Shown here: positions 36,690-49,982 of the stretch, one piece after another
Numbering within the stretch: the first letter of the stretch is position 1
Layout: each line of letters opens with the position of its first letter
NCBI GenBank assembly: GCA_963995505.1
Contig: OZ023185.1
Span: 18,797,691 to 18,861,690 of the forward strand
DNA: 64,000 nucleotides
Reading direction: 5' to 3'
Origin: Hypericum androsaemum
Taxonomy: Eukaryota > Streptophyta > Magnoliopsida > Malpighiales > Hypericaceae
The notes under the pieces: generated by a model
Database searches by the model: none
Seen by the model: only the letters and a program-made list of their open reading frames with translations
Told to the model about the DNA's origin: nothing
Made by a program: the position numbers and the translations under genes

Positions 36690-37560
36690 AGACCACCCGC
36701 AACAGCGAGCAAAAGCTCGCGCGGGTGGTTATTTAATTATAAAAAAATAACAAATAAAAGGGAAAGGAGAGGAGCGATCGAGTAGCATCACTCGCCCGAT
36801 CATCGCTCGTGATCCCTTTTTTTTCTCTTTACTTATTTATCTATTTAATTCTACTTGGCATAATATTATTCGTTAAAAATAGATATTTTTGGATAATATT
36901 TTTGGGTTATCTAAACTGACCTTATCATTAGCAAAACTAAAAATAAAATAATAAAATTTATTATTTTTCAAATCTCTATAAATAGAGTCCAATGTTAATA
37001 TATTTTCATACACAATTTAAAATTCTCTCTTCTTTCACTACATAATATATTCTTTTAAATTTCCTCTGTAATATTTTTCTGCTATGGATCCAAATGATCC
37101 TAATTCCCCAAATTATAATCCTTTCGGATCTTATAATCCTTCAGCTTTATGGAGAGTATTCAGACTCTCAACCTTTTTATAGCTCTCAATTGTCGCCAAA
37201 CCTCTCCCAAATTCTGTTTTTCCAATACCAACCCCCGCAAGTTCGGAAACGATAATTAATTATGTTATTTAAAATTTATGTATTTGTAACTTGAAATTTT
37301 CGTATTCGTAATTTATCATTTCTGACTTCCATTTGTACCTCGAGTATTTCTATTTAAGTTAGTATTCCAAAAAATGATAGTAGATAATATGTGGATGAGA
37401 GAAAAATTAATTATTTAAGTAAATTGGGTTGCTGCTGTGGGTAGGAAAATATGTAATTGGGTTAGATTGAGTATGGATGAGAGAGAAATTAATTATTTAT
37501 TCCGTGTACTGGATTGTGTGGATTGCTGCGGTGAGTGTTGATTTGAAATTTCGATTTATT
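36690..37560. mobile_element. Probable PIF/Harbinger-type relic
   Basis: Near 36690 the sequence GGCCTAAGACCACCCGCAAC begins a strong local palindrome (ACCACCCGC ... GCGGGTGGT, 36701-36730). The far end (37425-37545) has rough inverted counterparts such as GCTGCTGTGGGTAG and GATTGCTGCGGTGAG. Inside, an ATG at 37084 starts MDPNDPNSPNYNPFGSYNPS followed by a frame change and stop. This resembles the N-terminus of the Myb-like second protein of plant PIF/Harbinger elements. No transposase is present and the ends are not precise, so the class is a guess from these two signs. Confidence 0.4.
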
Positions 37561-39112
37561 GGGAGAAGCCAGTTAGGTGTTAAAACTCCACTGAAACAGA
37601 AGTACTGTTTCTCTGCACTAAAACAGTTTTAATCATATTGCATAGATTGCCCCCTCGTGGTTTAGGTGTCACGTACGTTAGCATTCAAGTATAGCCTCAT
37701 AATGTTGACCAATATAACTATATCAATCACTTTTGTATTAAATGTTTTATAATTCGGTCGGACTCGAACTCGAACTCTAATTAGTCATAAATTAAATAGG
37801 GCTCCAGTAAGTAGTAGATAGTTAGTATCTATTACTAGCCTGTGCCTGCGGTACAAGGACAAAGGCAGTGCAGGGTGTGTGGAATGAATAGGCCCACCCC
37901 CACCACACATCTTTAATCACTCGATGGAGCAGTCCCTCTCAACTCTTCCTATTATATAAAAGTGATAATAATAATAATAGGCAAATAAACAAAAGGTGAA
38001 AAAAAAAGGCCCTTACCTTAACCATCCAATTCCAGGTAAGAGAACAAACAAAACCGTGTTTTCCTATAAAAATATCAATGACAACAAGTAAAGTATGTTA
38101 ATGTAGAGAAAAATTTGTAACCAACAGTCACTCACCAACTTAAGACCATTGAGCTCCCACCTTCTTATTTAATATTACACTAAGTATTTAAGTTCTAGAA
38201 AAATAATCACTTATATCAAATGTTCCATCTTAACCAAGTCTCAAATTCGAGTTATGGTGAACATGTTAAATACTTGTCGAAGAACTTTGTCACCTTTCGA
38301 ATGTTTCATCTGGCTCGAATTTATTCTATTTTAATAAAGAGATCTTAAATTAAATAATAATATACAAATTTGAATTAATTGACCTAATACGTATCTGAAT
38401 ATTATTATGTTATTTAAATTGTCTTATATTCCCTTTCTTCAGTTTCGGACAATTGAACAACAACATGTCGTATTATATTTATATTCCCTTTGGTCGATAA
38501 ACAGTTTAATTAGTCCAATTTTCTGTGTAATAAGAGAGTGATTGATTTATCCCAGCATGTTTGAGACGGGGAAAAACATAACCATAACCAAGTGTGGAAC
38601 TTTTTACAAGTTGAAGAAGCTTGTATAAAGGGAAAGGTGGGATTTTTATTGCTTTCTTTGGATGGTTCGGGATGGTTTTTTTTTGTTGTTGTTGTTTGCT
38701 TTTACTTTATTTCTTGCTTAGCCTTCCGTCCCCCACTCAGATGATGAGATAATGATGTGCTCAAGCCTCATTTTTCCAAGTGCTGGCCAGCGAGAGAGAG
38801 AGAGAGAGAGAGAGGGAGCGAGAGAGAGGGAGGAGGCCCCTCCAGTCCTTTTGTCTCTCTGATCGTTGATTCCAGCTGGGTTTCTGAACTGGGTCTAATC
38901 CAATTTTGCTCGGTGATAGGTATTCCTCATGAAAGTTCCGTTCTTGGTGCCTCTACTTTTGGCTGTTACAGTGGTGAGGCGTGCTAATTATAGGAAAGAG
39001 CCAGCCGCTCTTCTTACCTCACTCATGATTCTTTTGCAGGTTGCTTGAATTAACAAACTGGGTTCTGTTCTGCTCCTCATTTGGTATGATTAGTTGCTAA
39101 TTTTGGTTCTTT

Positions 39113-39186
<74 letters not shown>

Positions 39187-39330
39187 TGGTGTGCTGCTTT
39201 GTTTGGATACACTTTGGTCTTGGTGGTCTCTTTCCGTGAAGCTTTAGAGAACTTCATCTAGGTGGATTTGGTTACCTGCTAGCTTGAATTGTCATCTGGG
39301 GCAATCTCCCGAAGGTTTGATTTGATTTGG
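37561..39330. other. Spacer and leader of the cytokinin receptor gene
   Basis: No coding exon. From about 38760 to 39330 lies the probable 5' UTR, with GA-rich stretches (38791-38832) and a TA/GA compound microsatellite (TA 39113-39132, GA 39133-39182). GA/CT-rich leaders are common in plants. A leader intron is possible but not delimited. Confidence 0.45.
39113..39182. repeat. (TA)n(GA)n compound microsatellite
   Basis: Ten TA units are followed by about 25 GA units, in the presumed 5' leader or leader intron of the AHK2-like gene. Such tracts vary readily in length between individuals. Confidence 0.95.
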
Positions 39331-42300
39331 ATGAGCTGTGTTAATGGAACCGGTGCTCTCGTCAAGCTGTCGAGGATATTCGTGAAAATACGGAGGTGGC
39401 TTTTGTCTGGAATGGCTTGCGAGCTATCCGGTGTAAATAGGAAAATGCCAGCAAGTTACAAGATGAGGAAAGTAAAGGATTCTTCGCATGGGGTTGATCA
39501 AGTTAGGAAATGCAGTAAAAAGGCTTTCTCCTTGTGGGCTCTTGGTTCTGTTGTCATTGTTGGGTTGCTTCTGTGGTTGCTGTTGACCTATCGAAGTGGA
39601 CCATCGACAAGGAAAGCGGAGACCCCGAACTCTTGTGAAGAGCAAGCTCAGGTTTTGGTGCAGTCTCTAAATTTCAGCGGGGACCAACCTCATGCTCTGG
39701 CTTCTCTGTGTTCTGAACTCGATCAGGTGCAGTCTTTAATTTCCATGATTCAAGTCCTTTTGTTTTCTTGAACGTCAGACGAGTTTCTTGTTTTGTGTTT
39801 ATGTCGGCTAGCAAAACCCTAAGACCAGCGATAAGCCTGCAGAACTTGTTTAAATTTGTCTCGCAACTACTTGGTCTTTGATCCGAGGCTTAGTAGCTAG
39901 TGCTGTATCGAGCTGGAACATGAATGCTTCTTCCCATAGATTAGATGGAATCGGGTTAAAGTAAACTACGGGTGGTTGCAGAAAATTAGTCTTCAAGTTT
40001 ATTAAGGACAGAATGAATGCCGTTAGCTTTTGATTCAATCCTTGAGATATTCTTCTCTTTATTATCATTTCGTTCACAGGCTTCTTTGTTGGCTCTTTGA
40101 TTTTTTTGATCCATCGGAGTCCCATGCTTTGTGTGAGCAAGCTGTACGGAAATCTGACGTTTCTGTTCTTTAAAGATACTATTTTCTTGGTACAGATCTG
40201 GGATAATTTGCCATCTGAGCTTGAAATGCCATATCCTGCACGTGCTTTGCAGGCAACCTGTTTGCAGAAGCAGGAGCTTCTGCAGCGGGATAGGTGGTCT
40301 GCTGATTATTTACAATACGAAGACCAGTGCCCAGTCCAAGATAAACACGCTCTTCAGAAGGCTGACTGCTTGTTGGCAGACAGATCTTCTGCAGTTGCTT
40401 CGGAATCAACAACTTCATCGTCTTTTTGGAAGGTATAAACCATCGCTTAGAGAAGTTGATTTGTTTTGCCACCTTCTTCTGCATTCCTGATATTGTCATC
40501 CAACACCGAATCAAGCTCCTATCAACCAAGCGCTCGCATTCTAGAACTTTACCATTTTTGGTTATTTAATTAAGCTCCACCTGTCCTGCTGAGTCTTGAA
40601 TTGTACCTCTGAAACATTCTGATTTGGCTTTTGGCCATTACAGCAGGATAAGTTGCACCACAGTAAAGACAGAGTCTCTGGTGAAGATCAATACGTACTC
40701 TCGTCTTTCACCTTTGCTAAAGCTTGCTGGTGTGCCCTGGTGGGAGTGATTTTAACCTGCGTCATCTCTGGTTTCGGTACGAAAGTATTGTTGAAGGAAA
40801 AGCAAAAGGAGGCTAAGCTGGAGGCAGTGCCCCTACAGCGGCAGCAACTGCTGCAGCTGACGCAGCAACAGCTCACCCAGAGTCCTCCTAAAAGCTCTGG
40901 CAAGTGGAGAAAGATGATTCTTCTAACGTTTGTCTTGCTAGGGATCTTTACCTCAATTTGGTTGTTTTGGCACTTGAGTGGAAACATTGCTTTAAAGAGG
41001 GAAGAAACTCTAGCAAGCATGTGTGATGAGCGAGCTCGGATGTTGCAGGATCAGTTCAACGTGAGCATGAACCATGTTCATGCCTTGGCCATTCTTGTAT
41101 CCACTTTTCACCATGGCAAAAATCCTTCTGCAATTGATCAGGTGCTTTCTACTTATAAAAACTTCCGTCACTAAGTCATCCATAAGCTCCATTGTTCATC
41201 TTAATTTAATCGGATTTCGGAATCGCTATTGATAGCATGAATGTGGGCGAGCTCGGATATTCCTCTTTTGACATCGTAGCGAGTAATTTTGTGACGACAG
41301 CATTGCCTCTTTGGTTTCTGCAGCCTTTGAGTCATACTGTATTATTCTATGGGAAATCTGATTCTTGCTGGACTTCCTTCTGATGGCCTAACTATTTGCA
41401 GATAACATTTGGCGAATATACCGAGAGGACTGCATTTGAGAGGCCACTTACCAGTGGTGTCGCATACGCTGTCAAAGTGCTTCACTCGGAAAGAGATCAA
41501 TTTGAAAATCAGCAAGGATGGACGATTAAGAAGATGGAATCTGAGGACCAGACTTTAGTTCAAGAATGTAGCCCTGAAAATTTGGATCCTGCTCCACTGC
41601 AAGATGAATATGCCCCCGTGATACTCTCTCAAGAAACTGTTTCCCACATTGTCTCTATTGATATGATGTCTGGAAAGGTGTGATTCATATAATTTAAGCC
41701 TTCCTTTGGTCATCTCTAATTCTATTTTCTCAACTATTAGCTGTGCATAAAATGGTTCATTTTTCTAGAATTTTTCTCATCTTTTTGCCATATCATCGTT
41801 TAGGGTCACCTTTATTGTCGAAGTACATTGCTCGTTGCAGTTGGAGAATGATGTTTTTCTATTCAGTTGCATCTAAAGTTTCAAAGGAATGAACTGCAGT
41901 GCCTTTTCAGAGTTATTTCTTTGAGCTAATTATTTCTTGTGAACTATAGGATGACCGTGAGAACATCTTGCGAGCACGGGCTTCCGGAAAGGGTGTTTTG
42001 ACTTCTCCGTTTAAGCTTTTAAAATCCAATCATTTAGGGGTTGTTCTCACATTTGCTGTCTATAACACTGAGCTACCTCTGGATGCTACACCTGAACAGC
42101 GAATTGAAGCTTGTGTGGGGTAAGAAAGGCTTTAAATCTCGCACATGCCTGGAATTCCTAGCTCTTCTTTTGTTGGCGAGTACCTGCTAATTTGCTTGCG
42201 TCTTGGAAGGTATCTTGGTGCATCTTATGATGTCCCGTCACTGGTGGAGAAGCTTCTGCAGCAACTTGCCAGCAAGCAAACTATTGTTGTGAACGTTTAT

Positions 42301-45108
42301 GACACAACAAATGCTACCAATTCAATCCTCATGTATGGCGGTGATGTCAATGATACAGGCCTCATCCGCGTTAGCAACCTTGACTTCGGTGATCCATCTC
42401 GGAGACATGAAATGCATTGCAGGTCAACGTTTTAACTAACTAGGTTCACTGGTGCAAGTTCCTAGTGGCTTTCAATTTGAATTCTTCCATTTCATTTCTG
42501 GTACAGGTTCAAGCAAAAAGCTCCTTTACCTTGGACTGCGATAAATGCATCTGGTGCTGTCTTTGTTATCACTGTTCTTGTCGGGCACATATTTCATGCG
42601 GCCATAAAACGTATAGCAAAAGTTGAAGCCGGCTGCCGTGAGATGTTGGAACTCAAAGTTCGTGCTGAAGCTGCCGATGTAGCTAAGTCTCAGGTGTGTG
42701 TGATGAAATTGAGATTTCAAGGTTTCTCCAACTTCCGGATTTTGCATCTTTTCATGCCTCTATTGTTAACTATGTCTTTTATATTCCGACTTACATATTT
42801 CGCTATCGTGCAGTTTCTTGCTACTGTTTCCCATGAAATCAGAACTCCGATGAACGGTGTTCTAGGTATGCGATAAACATCTTTACGTGATGGTTAACCT
42901 GCCTCCATTCAACGATGCGTTAACGAACACGGTGCTCCTTGATTTAGGTATGCTGCAAATGCTGATGGACACCGAGCTTGACAAAAGCCAAAAGGACTAT
43001 GCTGTGACAGCTCATGCCAGTGGAAGGGAGCTAATTTCGCTGATTAGCGACGTTCTTGATCAGGCAAAGATAGAATCATGCAGACTGGAACTAGAAGCGG
43101 TTCCGTTTAATCTTCATTCAGTTCTTGACCATGTTATTTCACAGTTTTCTGCCAAGTCCAATGAGAAAGGGATTGAGGTGAGTAAACGATGCCTCTTCTT
43201 GCTAATTCCTTTTCGTTTTCCCTATTGTGCTGCATTTGGTTGCACTATGCTATAGATATTCCATTGACAAACTTCATTTTTCTTCTGGTTTTGATGAGAG
43301 AAGCTCGCTGTATATGTCTCCAATCATGTTCCTGAAATTGTGATTGGCGACCCTGAGCGGTTCCGTCAAATCATTCAAAATCTCGTTGGAAACTCTATCA
43401 AGGTTGGTTTTTTTGTCTATTTCTTTGCTCATAATCTACTATTTGTTTCGACTGAAAGTTTTACTTTCAAGCGCTAGCACTATTTTGCTCGCTAATACAT
43501 TGCGTATTGTGATTTTAGTTCACTCGTGACAATGAGGGGCATATATTTGTCTCCGTGCACCTGGTAGAAGAAGTCATAGAGCAACTTGATGTGAGGGATG
43601 CTGTGTTGGGGAAAGGTTCAGTTCCAATGGATGATCCGTCCAACGAACACTGCGATACATTGAGTGGGTTTCCCATTGTTAATAGGTGGAAAAGTTGGAA
43701 GGATTTTAAGAAGTTAAATGACATAAACTTGATGAAGGAACCCGATATTGTCAGGGTGCTGGTCACAGTGGAAGATACAGGTGTCGGGATATCACCAGAC
43801 GCGAAAAAGCATATCTTCACTCCTTTTGTTCAGGGTGACAGCTCTACATCACGAACATATGGCGGGACAGGGATAGGACTGAGCATTAGCAAGTGTTTGG
43901 TGGATCTAATGGACGGCGAGATTGGATTTGTTAGCGAAGCTGACATTGGCAGCACCTTTTCATTCACAGTTTCCTTCAAAACAGGAGAATCAAGAACATT
44001 GGATACCAAGTGGCCTCCTCGTGATCCAGCACTTCCCGAATTTCACGGCCAGAAATCTTTGATTGTAGATAATAGGAGAATCCGAGCAGAGGTCACAAAA
44101 TATCACCTCCAGCGGTTGGGAGTACATGCTGATATAGTTCCTGATCTGAAATCAGCACGCATTTGCCTAACCACTGGTCGCCATGATAGGTACGTTTGAC
44201 TCGAGTCGCTCGGTTCGACATCTTAGCGTGCTAATACTTTCTGTTCATCAATTTTCAGATATCCAGAAAATTTGGCTTTGGTTCTTATAGACAGAGAAGT
44301 TTGGAATAAGGACGCTGGTTCTGCATTTCGGACCGGGCTGAATGTGTCAAAGCATAATGGCGGGGCGGAAATTCCAATAAACCTTCCCAAGGTCCTTCTC
44401 TTGGCTAATTCTATCAGCTTTGAGGAACAAGCTGAGCTCAAATCCGCCCGATTAGTTGACAATATAGTGATCAAGCCTTTGCGATCAAGTGTCTTGATTG
44501 CTGCTCTTCAAGAAGCTGTTGGAAGTGGTAGAAAGAACCAAGTAAATAAGAAGAAACCGTTGGCACTCCGAAACCTGATCAGAGGGAAGCAAATTCTGGT
44601 GGTAGATGACAACATGGTGAACAGAAGAGTGGCAGAGGGTGCTTTGAAGAAATATGGAGCAATTGTTACTTGTGCGATTAATGGCTCGGAAGCCGTTAAA
44701 ATGCTGAAGCCACCGCATAAATTCGACGCCTGCTTCATGGATCGACATATGCCTGAGATGGATGGGTAACCTTCTTGTACCGTTCAAGAATTTATTTTAG
44801 CCGCTCGTGTATTCTGATAGCGTGATTAACAAATTTCGATTCTCTGTCTAATTTGCAGCCTGGAAGCTACCCATAAAATTCGTTCCATGGAGAAGTTGGT
44901 TAATGGTCAGATTGCATCCGGGGAAGTGTCGATGGAGATGTTTGGAAATGTAGCATACTGGCACACGCCGATATTGGCAATGACGGCTGATGTGATCCAG
45001 GGAGCGAGTGAAGAGTGCTTCAAGTGTGGAATGGACGATTTTGTGTCTAAGCCTTTCGAAGAAGAGCAGCTTTACAACGCTCTTGCACGCTTTTTCGATT
45101 CTGGCTAA
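39331..45108 (+). CDS. HK2: Cytokinin receptor hybrid histidine kinase, AHK2 type
   Basis: Membrane receptor that binds cytokinin through a CHASE domain and starts His-to-Asp phosphorelay. The exons are 39331-39726, 40196-40432, 40644-41141, 41402-41677, 41950-42119, 42210-42422, 42507-42693, 42814-42865, 42948-43177, 43304-43402, 43519-44189, 44259-44765 and 44859-45108 (1261 aa). Membrane segments lie near residues 66-86, 238-256, 302-320 and 608-630; the extra N-terminal segments are an AHK2 trait. CHASE spans roughly 345-560 ([35 protein letters not shown]). The phospho-accepting His666 is in [13 protein letters not shown]. The ATPase boxes are [24 protein letters not shown] and [12 protein letters not shown]. 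The C-terminal receiver has ILVVDDN and phospho-acceptor Asp1171 in [12 protein letters not shown], where the usual LQ before MP is RH. The start at 39331 fits the MS...LSR...KICRW-like N-terminus of homologues. Exon 3 has a CAGCAG tandem acceptor. Confidence 0.94.
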
Positions 45109-46033
45109 CGGATTTGGGTAGACATCCGGCGGTTGATATAGTGCTTCTCTTGGAGGCTTCAGTGGAGGCAAGCCAATCTAATCTCTGAATGCCTGAACAT
45201 CTTTAGTGCAAGTTCCGGCAGCGGGTTGCCGAAGGTGCCATCTGGGGTGTATCTGCAGAGATTGTTCAGTGCGTTGAACGTAGACAAGACCTCGGATTCG
45301 GGACGGTACTCGGGAGTTCCCCGAGCTTGGATGCTCTGAGGCCAGCGCCTGGAAATTCAAGCACTTGGAAGGGACTTGCCATTTGTAGCCATGTCCGTAC
45401 TACAAAGTTATCTGCCGGGGATGATCACGCCATTGCTGCATTGCTTTCTCATGATCTATCTCCGTCGCGTCACGGTGCTGTCTCCACCCGCACGCTCGGC
45501 ATCCCGAGCTCTTTCGACCTGCGCCGACGATCTCGAAGAGCGCTTCGGCGGGATCAAGGGTACCCGAATCCGCTCGGACTTTCCTCTGGCTCGCGACCAA
45601 TGGCGGCATGTCGACGGACCCCGATGCGGAGGAGGGAGAATCTATTGCACATAATTGGTGGCCTAGTTGGTTTGGTTTGGTTTGGTTCGGTTCATGTATA
45701 CAGTAGATTTCTCATGTATATATATTCAATGAAAAGAATATTAACGGATACAAGAAACACTAATGATGAACAATAATAAAAGAAGATTCAATGTTATGTT
45801 ATTTTCGTATAATTTTATCGTCTTTTAAAACTCATAACCGTCTTAACCCGAGTTCGAAAACCGGGTGGTATTAAAACCGCGAGCCGGGAGAAAGAAAAGA
45901 AAAGGACGGAGAAATAAAAAGAAATCAAAATCCCTAATTTCTCCATTTCCCTTCTCTCTCCTAAACCCGATCCCAATCCCTCTCCTCTCCCTCTCTCCTA
46001 GCAAGTGATTCGACGGCGGCGAGAGGAAGAGAG
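45109..46033. other. Receptor 3' UTR, GC-rich patch and VAMP72 promoter
   Basis: No family-supported coding exon. 45410-45650 is noticeably richer in G+C than the flanks and contains overlapping ORFs on both strands (for example 45327-45776) without recognisable content. It is most simply 3' UTR or spacer. The DNA from about 45880 to 46033 is the CT-rich VAMP72 leader. Confidence 0.4.
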
Positions 46034-47904
46034 ATGGGACAGCAATCGTTGATCTACAGCTTCGTGGCGCGAGGGACGGTGATCGTCGCGGAGTACACGG
46101 AGTTCACCGGAAACTTCACGAGCATCGCGGCTCAGTGCCTCCAGAAGCTTCCCGCCTCCAACAACAAGTTCACCTACAACTGCGACAATCACACCTTCAA
46201 CTACCTCGTCGATAACGGCTTCAGTATACTTACTCTTCCGATCCTTTATTTTTTTTCCTTTTTTGCCCCTCGCGCTTTTTGACCTTCGTTTTACTCGCTC
46301 CGATCTACTCGCTCGCGGTAGTTTCGGAGGTTGTTGATGCGCTTTTTCTTTAATTGTTTTGTTTCTGTTTATTTTCCTGGTGTGAAACGGGGTGGACCGA
46401 TTTTGACTTGAGCAGGAAGTCTCTGGAATCGAGTTTTGAGTTGGTTTTAGTGGTGCGATCTGTTAGTTTCGGAGCTGGTTTGGTGTTTCAGCTCCGATCC
46501 GATTCGTTTTGTTCATTTTGGATGAATTGCTTTAGGATCTATTAACTTCGTTGACAGTTTAGATGAATGCTGTTTATCACCAAGATATATCAACACGAAC
46601 TGTGAATTTGCCATTTCCTGTTGCTTAGTCTGTTTCGGAATTGTTGGATTTGGAATAGAACAGTGTGTGTGAGTTTCGCTCAGATGACAATGATAATCGT
46701 GTATGTTAATCCATGACGCTTTTCCTATTGTTTGAAGGAAACATCATATTTATCTCGGATACTTCTGTTTCATCGATTGAACTCCGGTTGCACTGTGGTT
46801 GGTGTTCTTTACTCCGTTATCCGACTCTAGACTTAATGGTGTTGGTGCTTGTTTTGCAGCTTATTGTGTTGTGGCAGTTGAGTCTGTTGGGCGACAAGTC
46901 CCCATTGCATTCCTTGAGCGTATCAAGGAGGACTTCACCAAGAAATATGGTGGAGGGAAAGCTGCCACTGCAGTTGCGAATAGCCTCAACAAGGAATTCG
47001 GGTAGTTCTTTGTTTGCTCTTGAACTATTGGCAGGAGCGCATTCAGATACTATTCCTCAAAGTGGATATCGCCGCTGTTTTTGACTTTGTTAAGTTTTCC
47101 TTCTTGATTTAGGCCAAAGTTGAAGGAGCAGATGCAGTACTGTGTGGATCACCCCGAGGAGGTTAGCAAGCTTGCCAAAGTGAAAGCTCAAGTGTCAGAA
47201 GTCAAAGGAGTTATGATGGAGAATATTGAGAAGGTTTGTGCTTATCGATCTCTTGTGTAATTCATTACTAAGCCTCCATGCTTGAGAGACTCAATCTCTG
47301 CTTTTGAGTTCCGTTTCCTCTTATATAGGGTAGTTGTTTACTGTTTATGATCTGTCATGCAGGTTCTTGACCGTGGAGAAAAGATTGAACTTCTAGTAGA
47401 TAAGACAGAGAACCTTCGCTCTCAAGTAAGTGGTGTATTCTCGCCTCGCTCTTCAATCGGAGGAAAGTGTTTGCTGCTTTCATTTGCTACCGAGCAGTAT
47501 TGTGATTTGCTTTGTTTCTGTGAGTTTATAGACGATGGTAGGTTTTAAAACATTTGGATGATGACAGCCATGTACTTTTCGCATCTTACTTTTCCACTAA
47601 TTCTCTTTGCTTTTTTCATCGACCATAAGTTTCAAAATCCATATCTGTAAAAGCGTTCATGCTCTTCTATGGTGCATATCTTTTTCTATATGCTTGTTAC
47701 TTGGGTCTTCTATCCGTTATTTGACGGCCTGGCTTCTTCTCATTGTCCTTTGTCAAGGCACAAGATTTCAGGCAACAGGGAACCCAGATGAGGAGAAAGA
47801 TGTGGTTGCAGAACATGAAGGTCAAGCTGGTAGTATTTGGTATCCTGATCGTGCTGATTCTTATCATAGTATTGTCCATCGTCTGCAGTAACCACAAGTG
47901 TTAG
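46034..47904 (+). CDS. VAMP721: R-SNARE of the VAMP72 (longin) group
   Basis: Vesicle SNARE for secretion to the plasma membrane and cell plate. The exons are 46034-46223, 46860-47001, 47113-47233, 47363-47425 and 47758-47904 (663 nt, 220 aa), matching the roughly 220-aa family. The longin domain is residues 1 to about 110 ([35 protein letters not shown]). The R-SNARE motif is about 125-185, with the zero-layer Arg155 in [21 protein letters not shown] basic patch RRKMW precedes the C-terminal membrane anchor (about 195-215), and the end is NHKC. The frame joins precisely at every exon, with split Thr and Gly codons. VAMP721, VAMP722 and VAMP726 are hard to tell apart from the sequence alone. 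Confidence 0.94.
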
Positions 47905-49476
47905 ATAGATAATTCGAGGTATGAATGGTTTAATACCTTTTTGAGCTACACTTGCCACTTCTTGGAGGACCATTACAAGACTGATGTGCTTGTATAGTTT
48001 CTTTTGGTACTAGCAAGTTTCTTGATGTGTGGAAGTGTGCCTATTCTCCATTTGCCCTTGTTTTATGTTGTTTGAGATGCATTTTAGCATGGAGATGCTG
48101 GCAGGATCCATAGCTGGAATTAAACGGTGCATAACACGTAATTGTAAGATTCATATGGTTCATTGACCAAAGTCGATTGCCTCCAATTTTCGAAGTCGCC
48201 TTCGTCGTCTTCTTTTGAAGATTGCCATGGGCTAAAGTCGTCATCAACATCAAGTATATGAAGTTTGTGCGCCTACTCGTTCACGAATATAATATAATAG
48301 GAAATTGTGATGCTACAAGAGACGTCTCAGGAGCGTCCTTCCTCGAAGCAAATTTTTTTCGAGGTTGTAAAAGCCCAACAGAAGAATGAGTACAGGAAAG
48401 TCGGAAACATGAGTCACGCAGTGATTTCGACATTGTCCTGACCTTCCCGAACAACGCTGTGACGACGCAGAATCTGCTGGCCGGTTGAGCCATTGTAATG
48501 TCTCTAAAGCATCTTGATCAACTGCCTTTCAGATCCTCCGCAATTTCTTTGGCCCATATCCGCAGATGAACTAGCTTGCAGCAGTGATTTACTTGCAGAC
48601 AGAGCCTGCAAGACACGGAGCAAACACAGACTAAACTTCAGTTGCCAACGACTCGGCAGCGACGAGGTTGGTGCTTCATAAACTCGATCGACTTCTTAAA
48701 TCTAGAAATTGCCTTCATCTGCTGACTTCTAACAGAACCATGCTTTTATAAAACCATGAAACTGCAACATATTGGATCAACGAAGGCATTTGTCGGTGAA
48801 TTTTTCACACTTGTAAAACAAAGGTTGCAACAATCCACGTGGGAATCTCAAAACATATCAACTCTTTTTCCTACCAACCAGAGTCAATCACGTAGATGGA
48901 GACCACAATCGCTTGGGCGTGGCTCTGGGCTTCTTTGACCAGGTTCAATTGGCCATCGTGGAGGTAGCCAACCCATTTTGGTTACCAAAGCTATGGTCTT
49001 TTCCATTTAGTCTCGAGGACCTCGACCACCTCCTCATCTCTTTGTTGTACATTATTACCGCCAGCCCCACCTTTCCCGCTTCCATTTTTTCCGGTTTGTT
49101 TTCCTCTGTCTGTTTATTGGGAGGTGAAGAGAGATTTGATGGATTCTTGACAACGAATATGTAGTTTTTTTGGATGCTGATGGCATTGACAAGAACAACA
49201 TTCTTAAAATCGAGTCCACTTCTATACTCAGATTTGTGATACAATCTCTTATGATAAATATAGTTTTTGTTAAGTGTGTAATTTTTTTATATCAACTGGT
49301 ATTTTTTTAGAACTGGGCCGGACCTATTGAAGCGATTCTAAGCTCTAAATTCGTTGGGTTTGAGCTTGACAAGCCCATCATCCGGATCATTCTTCTCCAT
49401 CCAGAAGGTGAGACTTTGTATTCAAAAACATGAGATTTTAAATTCAAAGATAACAGCCAAATAAATATGGGATTTT
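47905..49476. other. Spacer downstream of VAMP72
   Basis: It contains the VAMP72 3' UTR. On the minus strand, 48608-48504 looks like a possible terminal exon: acceptor TCTTGCAG, then ALSASKSLLQASSSADMGQR and NCGGSERQLIKML before a stop. No upstream exon was found and the family is not recognised, so it is not called as a gene. The rest shows nothing supportable. Confidence 0.35.
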
Positions 49477-49479
49477 ATG

Positions 49480-49975
49480 ATTCTTCTAACAGTTCATTTA
49501 ATGGGTGGATTAATGGACCTATTAAATCCGGATTTGAATGTTGGAGGTCCTAGGCCCCCTATAAATGGAGACCTCCTCCTTCATTCCAAATCACCCCAGC
49601 TCACACTCTTTCTTGAGCTTTCTACTTCTCCCCTTTTGCATAGCATTTCTCACCATCATAAGAGTCGGAGTTCTAAGACTACGAAAGGTTCGCAAGGTGT
49701 ACAAAAGAGCTTCTTTTTGTACACGTGATTGAGCGTTGTACCTTGGGCACTCTTTTATCCATGGAGGCCTGAAGCTTATAGGCGGGTAATAAGAGTTTAA
49801 GGGCACACTACTTGCTGTGGCCTCGTTCAGGATTGTATCCGAAGTTCCTAGTTTGAAGATGACGTTTTACAAACTTAGCCCGAATTGTGATCGTGAACAT
49901 TCTCTTTACCTCCTCTCATATTATATTACTTATGCATTATATACTTGTCTTAAATCATAATTTACTAATATTTAT
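49480..49975 (+). mobile_element. Possible solo LTR fragment
   Basis: The stretch has a TATA box (CCTATAAATGG, 49557-49567) in a non-genic setting. A short C/T-rich leader, GTACACGTGATTGAGCGTTG, CTTGGGCACTC, and a T-rich end near TAGCCCGAATTGTGATCGTG follow. The layout (promoter, short R-like region, no ORF) resembles a plant Copia-type LTR. Clear TG...CA termini and a target duplication were not found, so it may be a fragment. Confidence 0.3.
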
Positions 49976-49982
49976 CCAATAA

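Noticed and set aside
45327..45776. 149-aa ORF after the cytokinin receptor
   Set aside because: No domain, no splice partner, overlapping ORFs in other frames; taken as 3' UTR or spacer.
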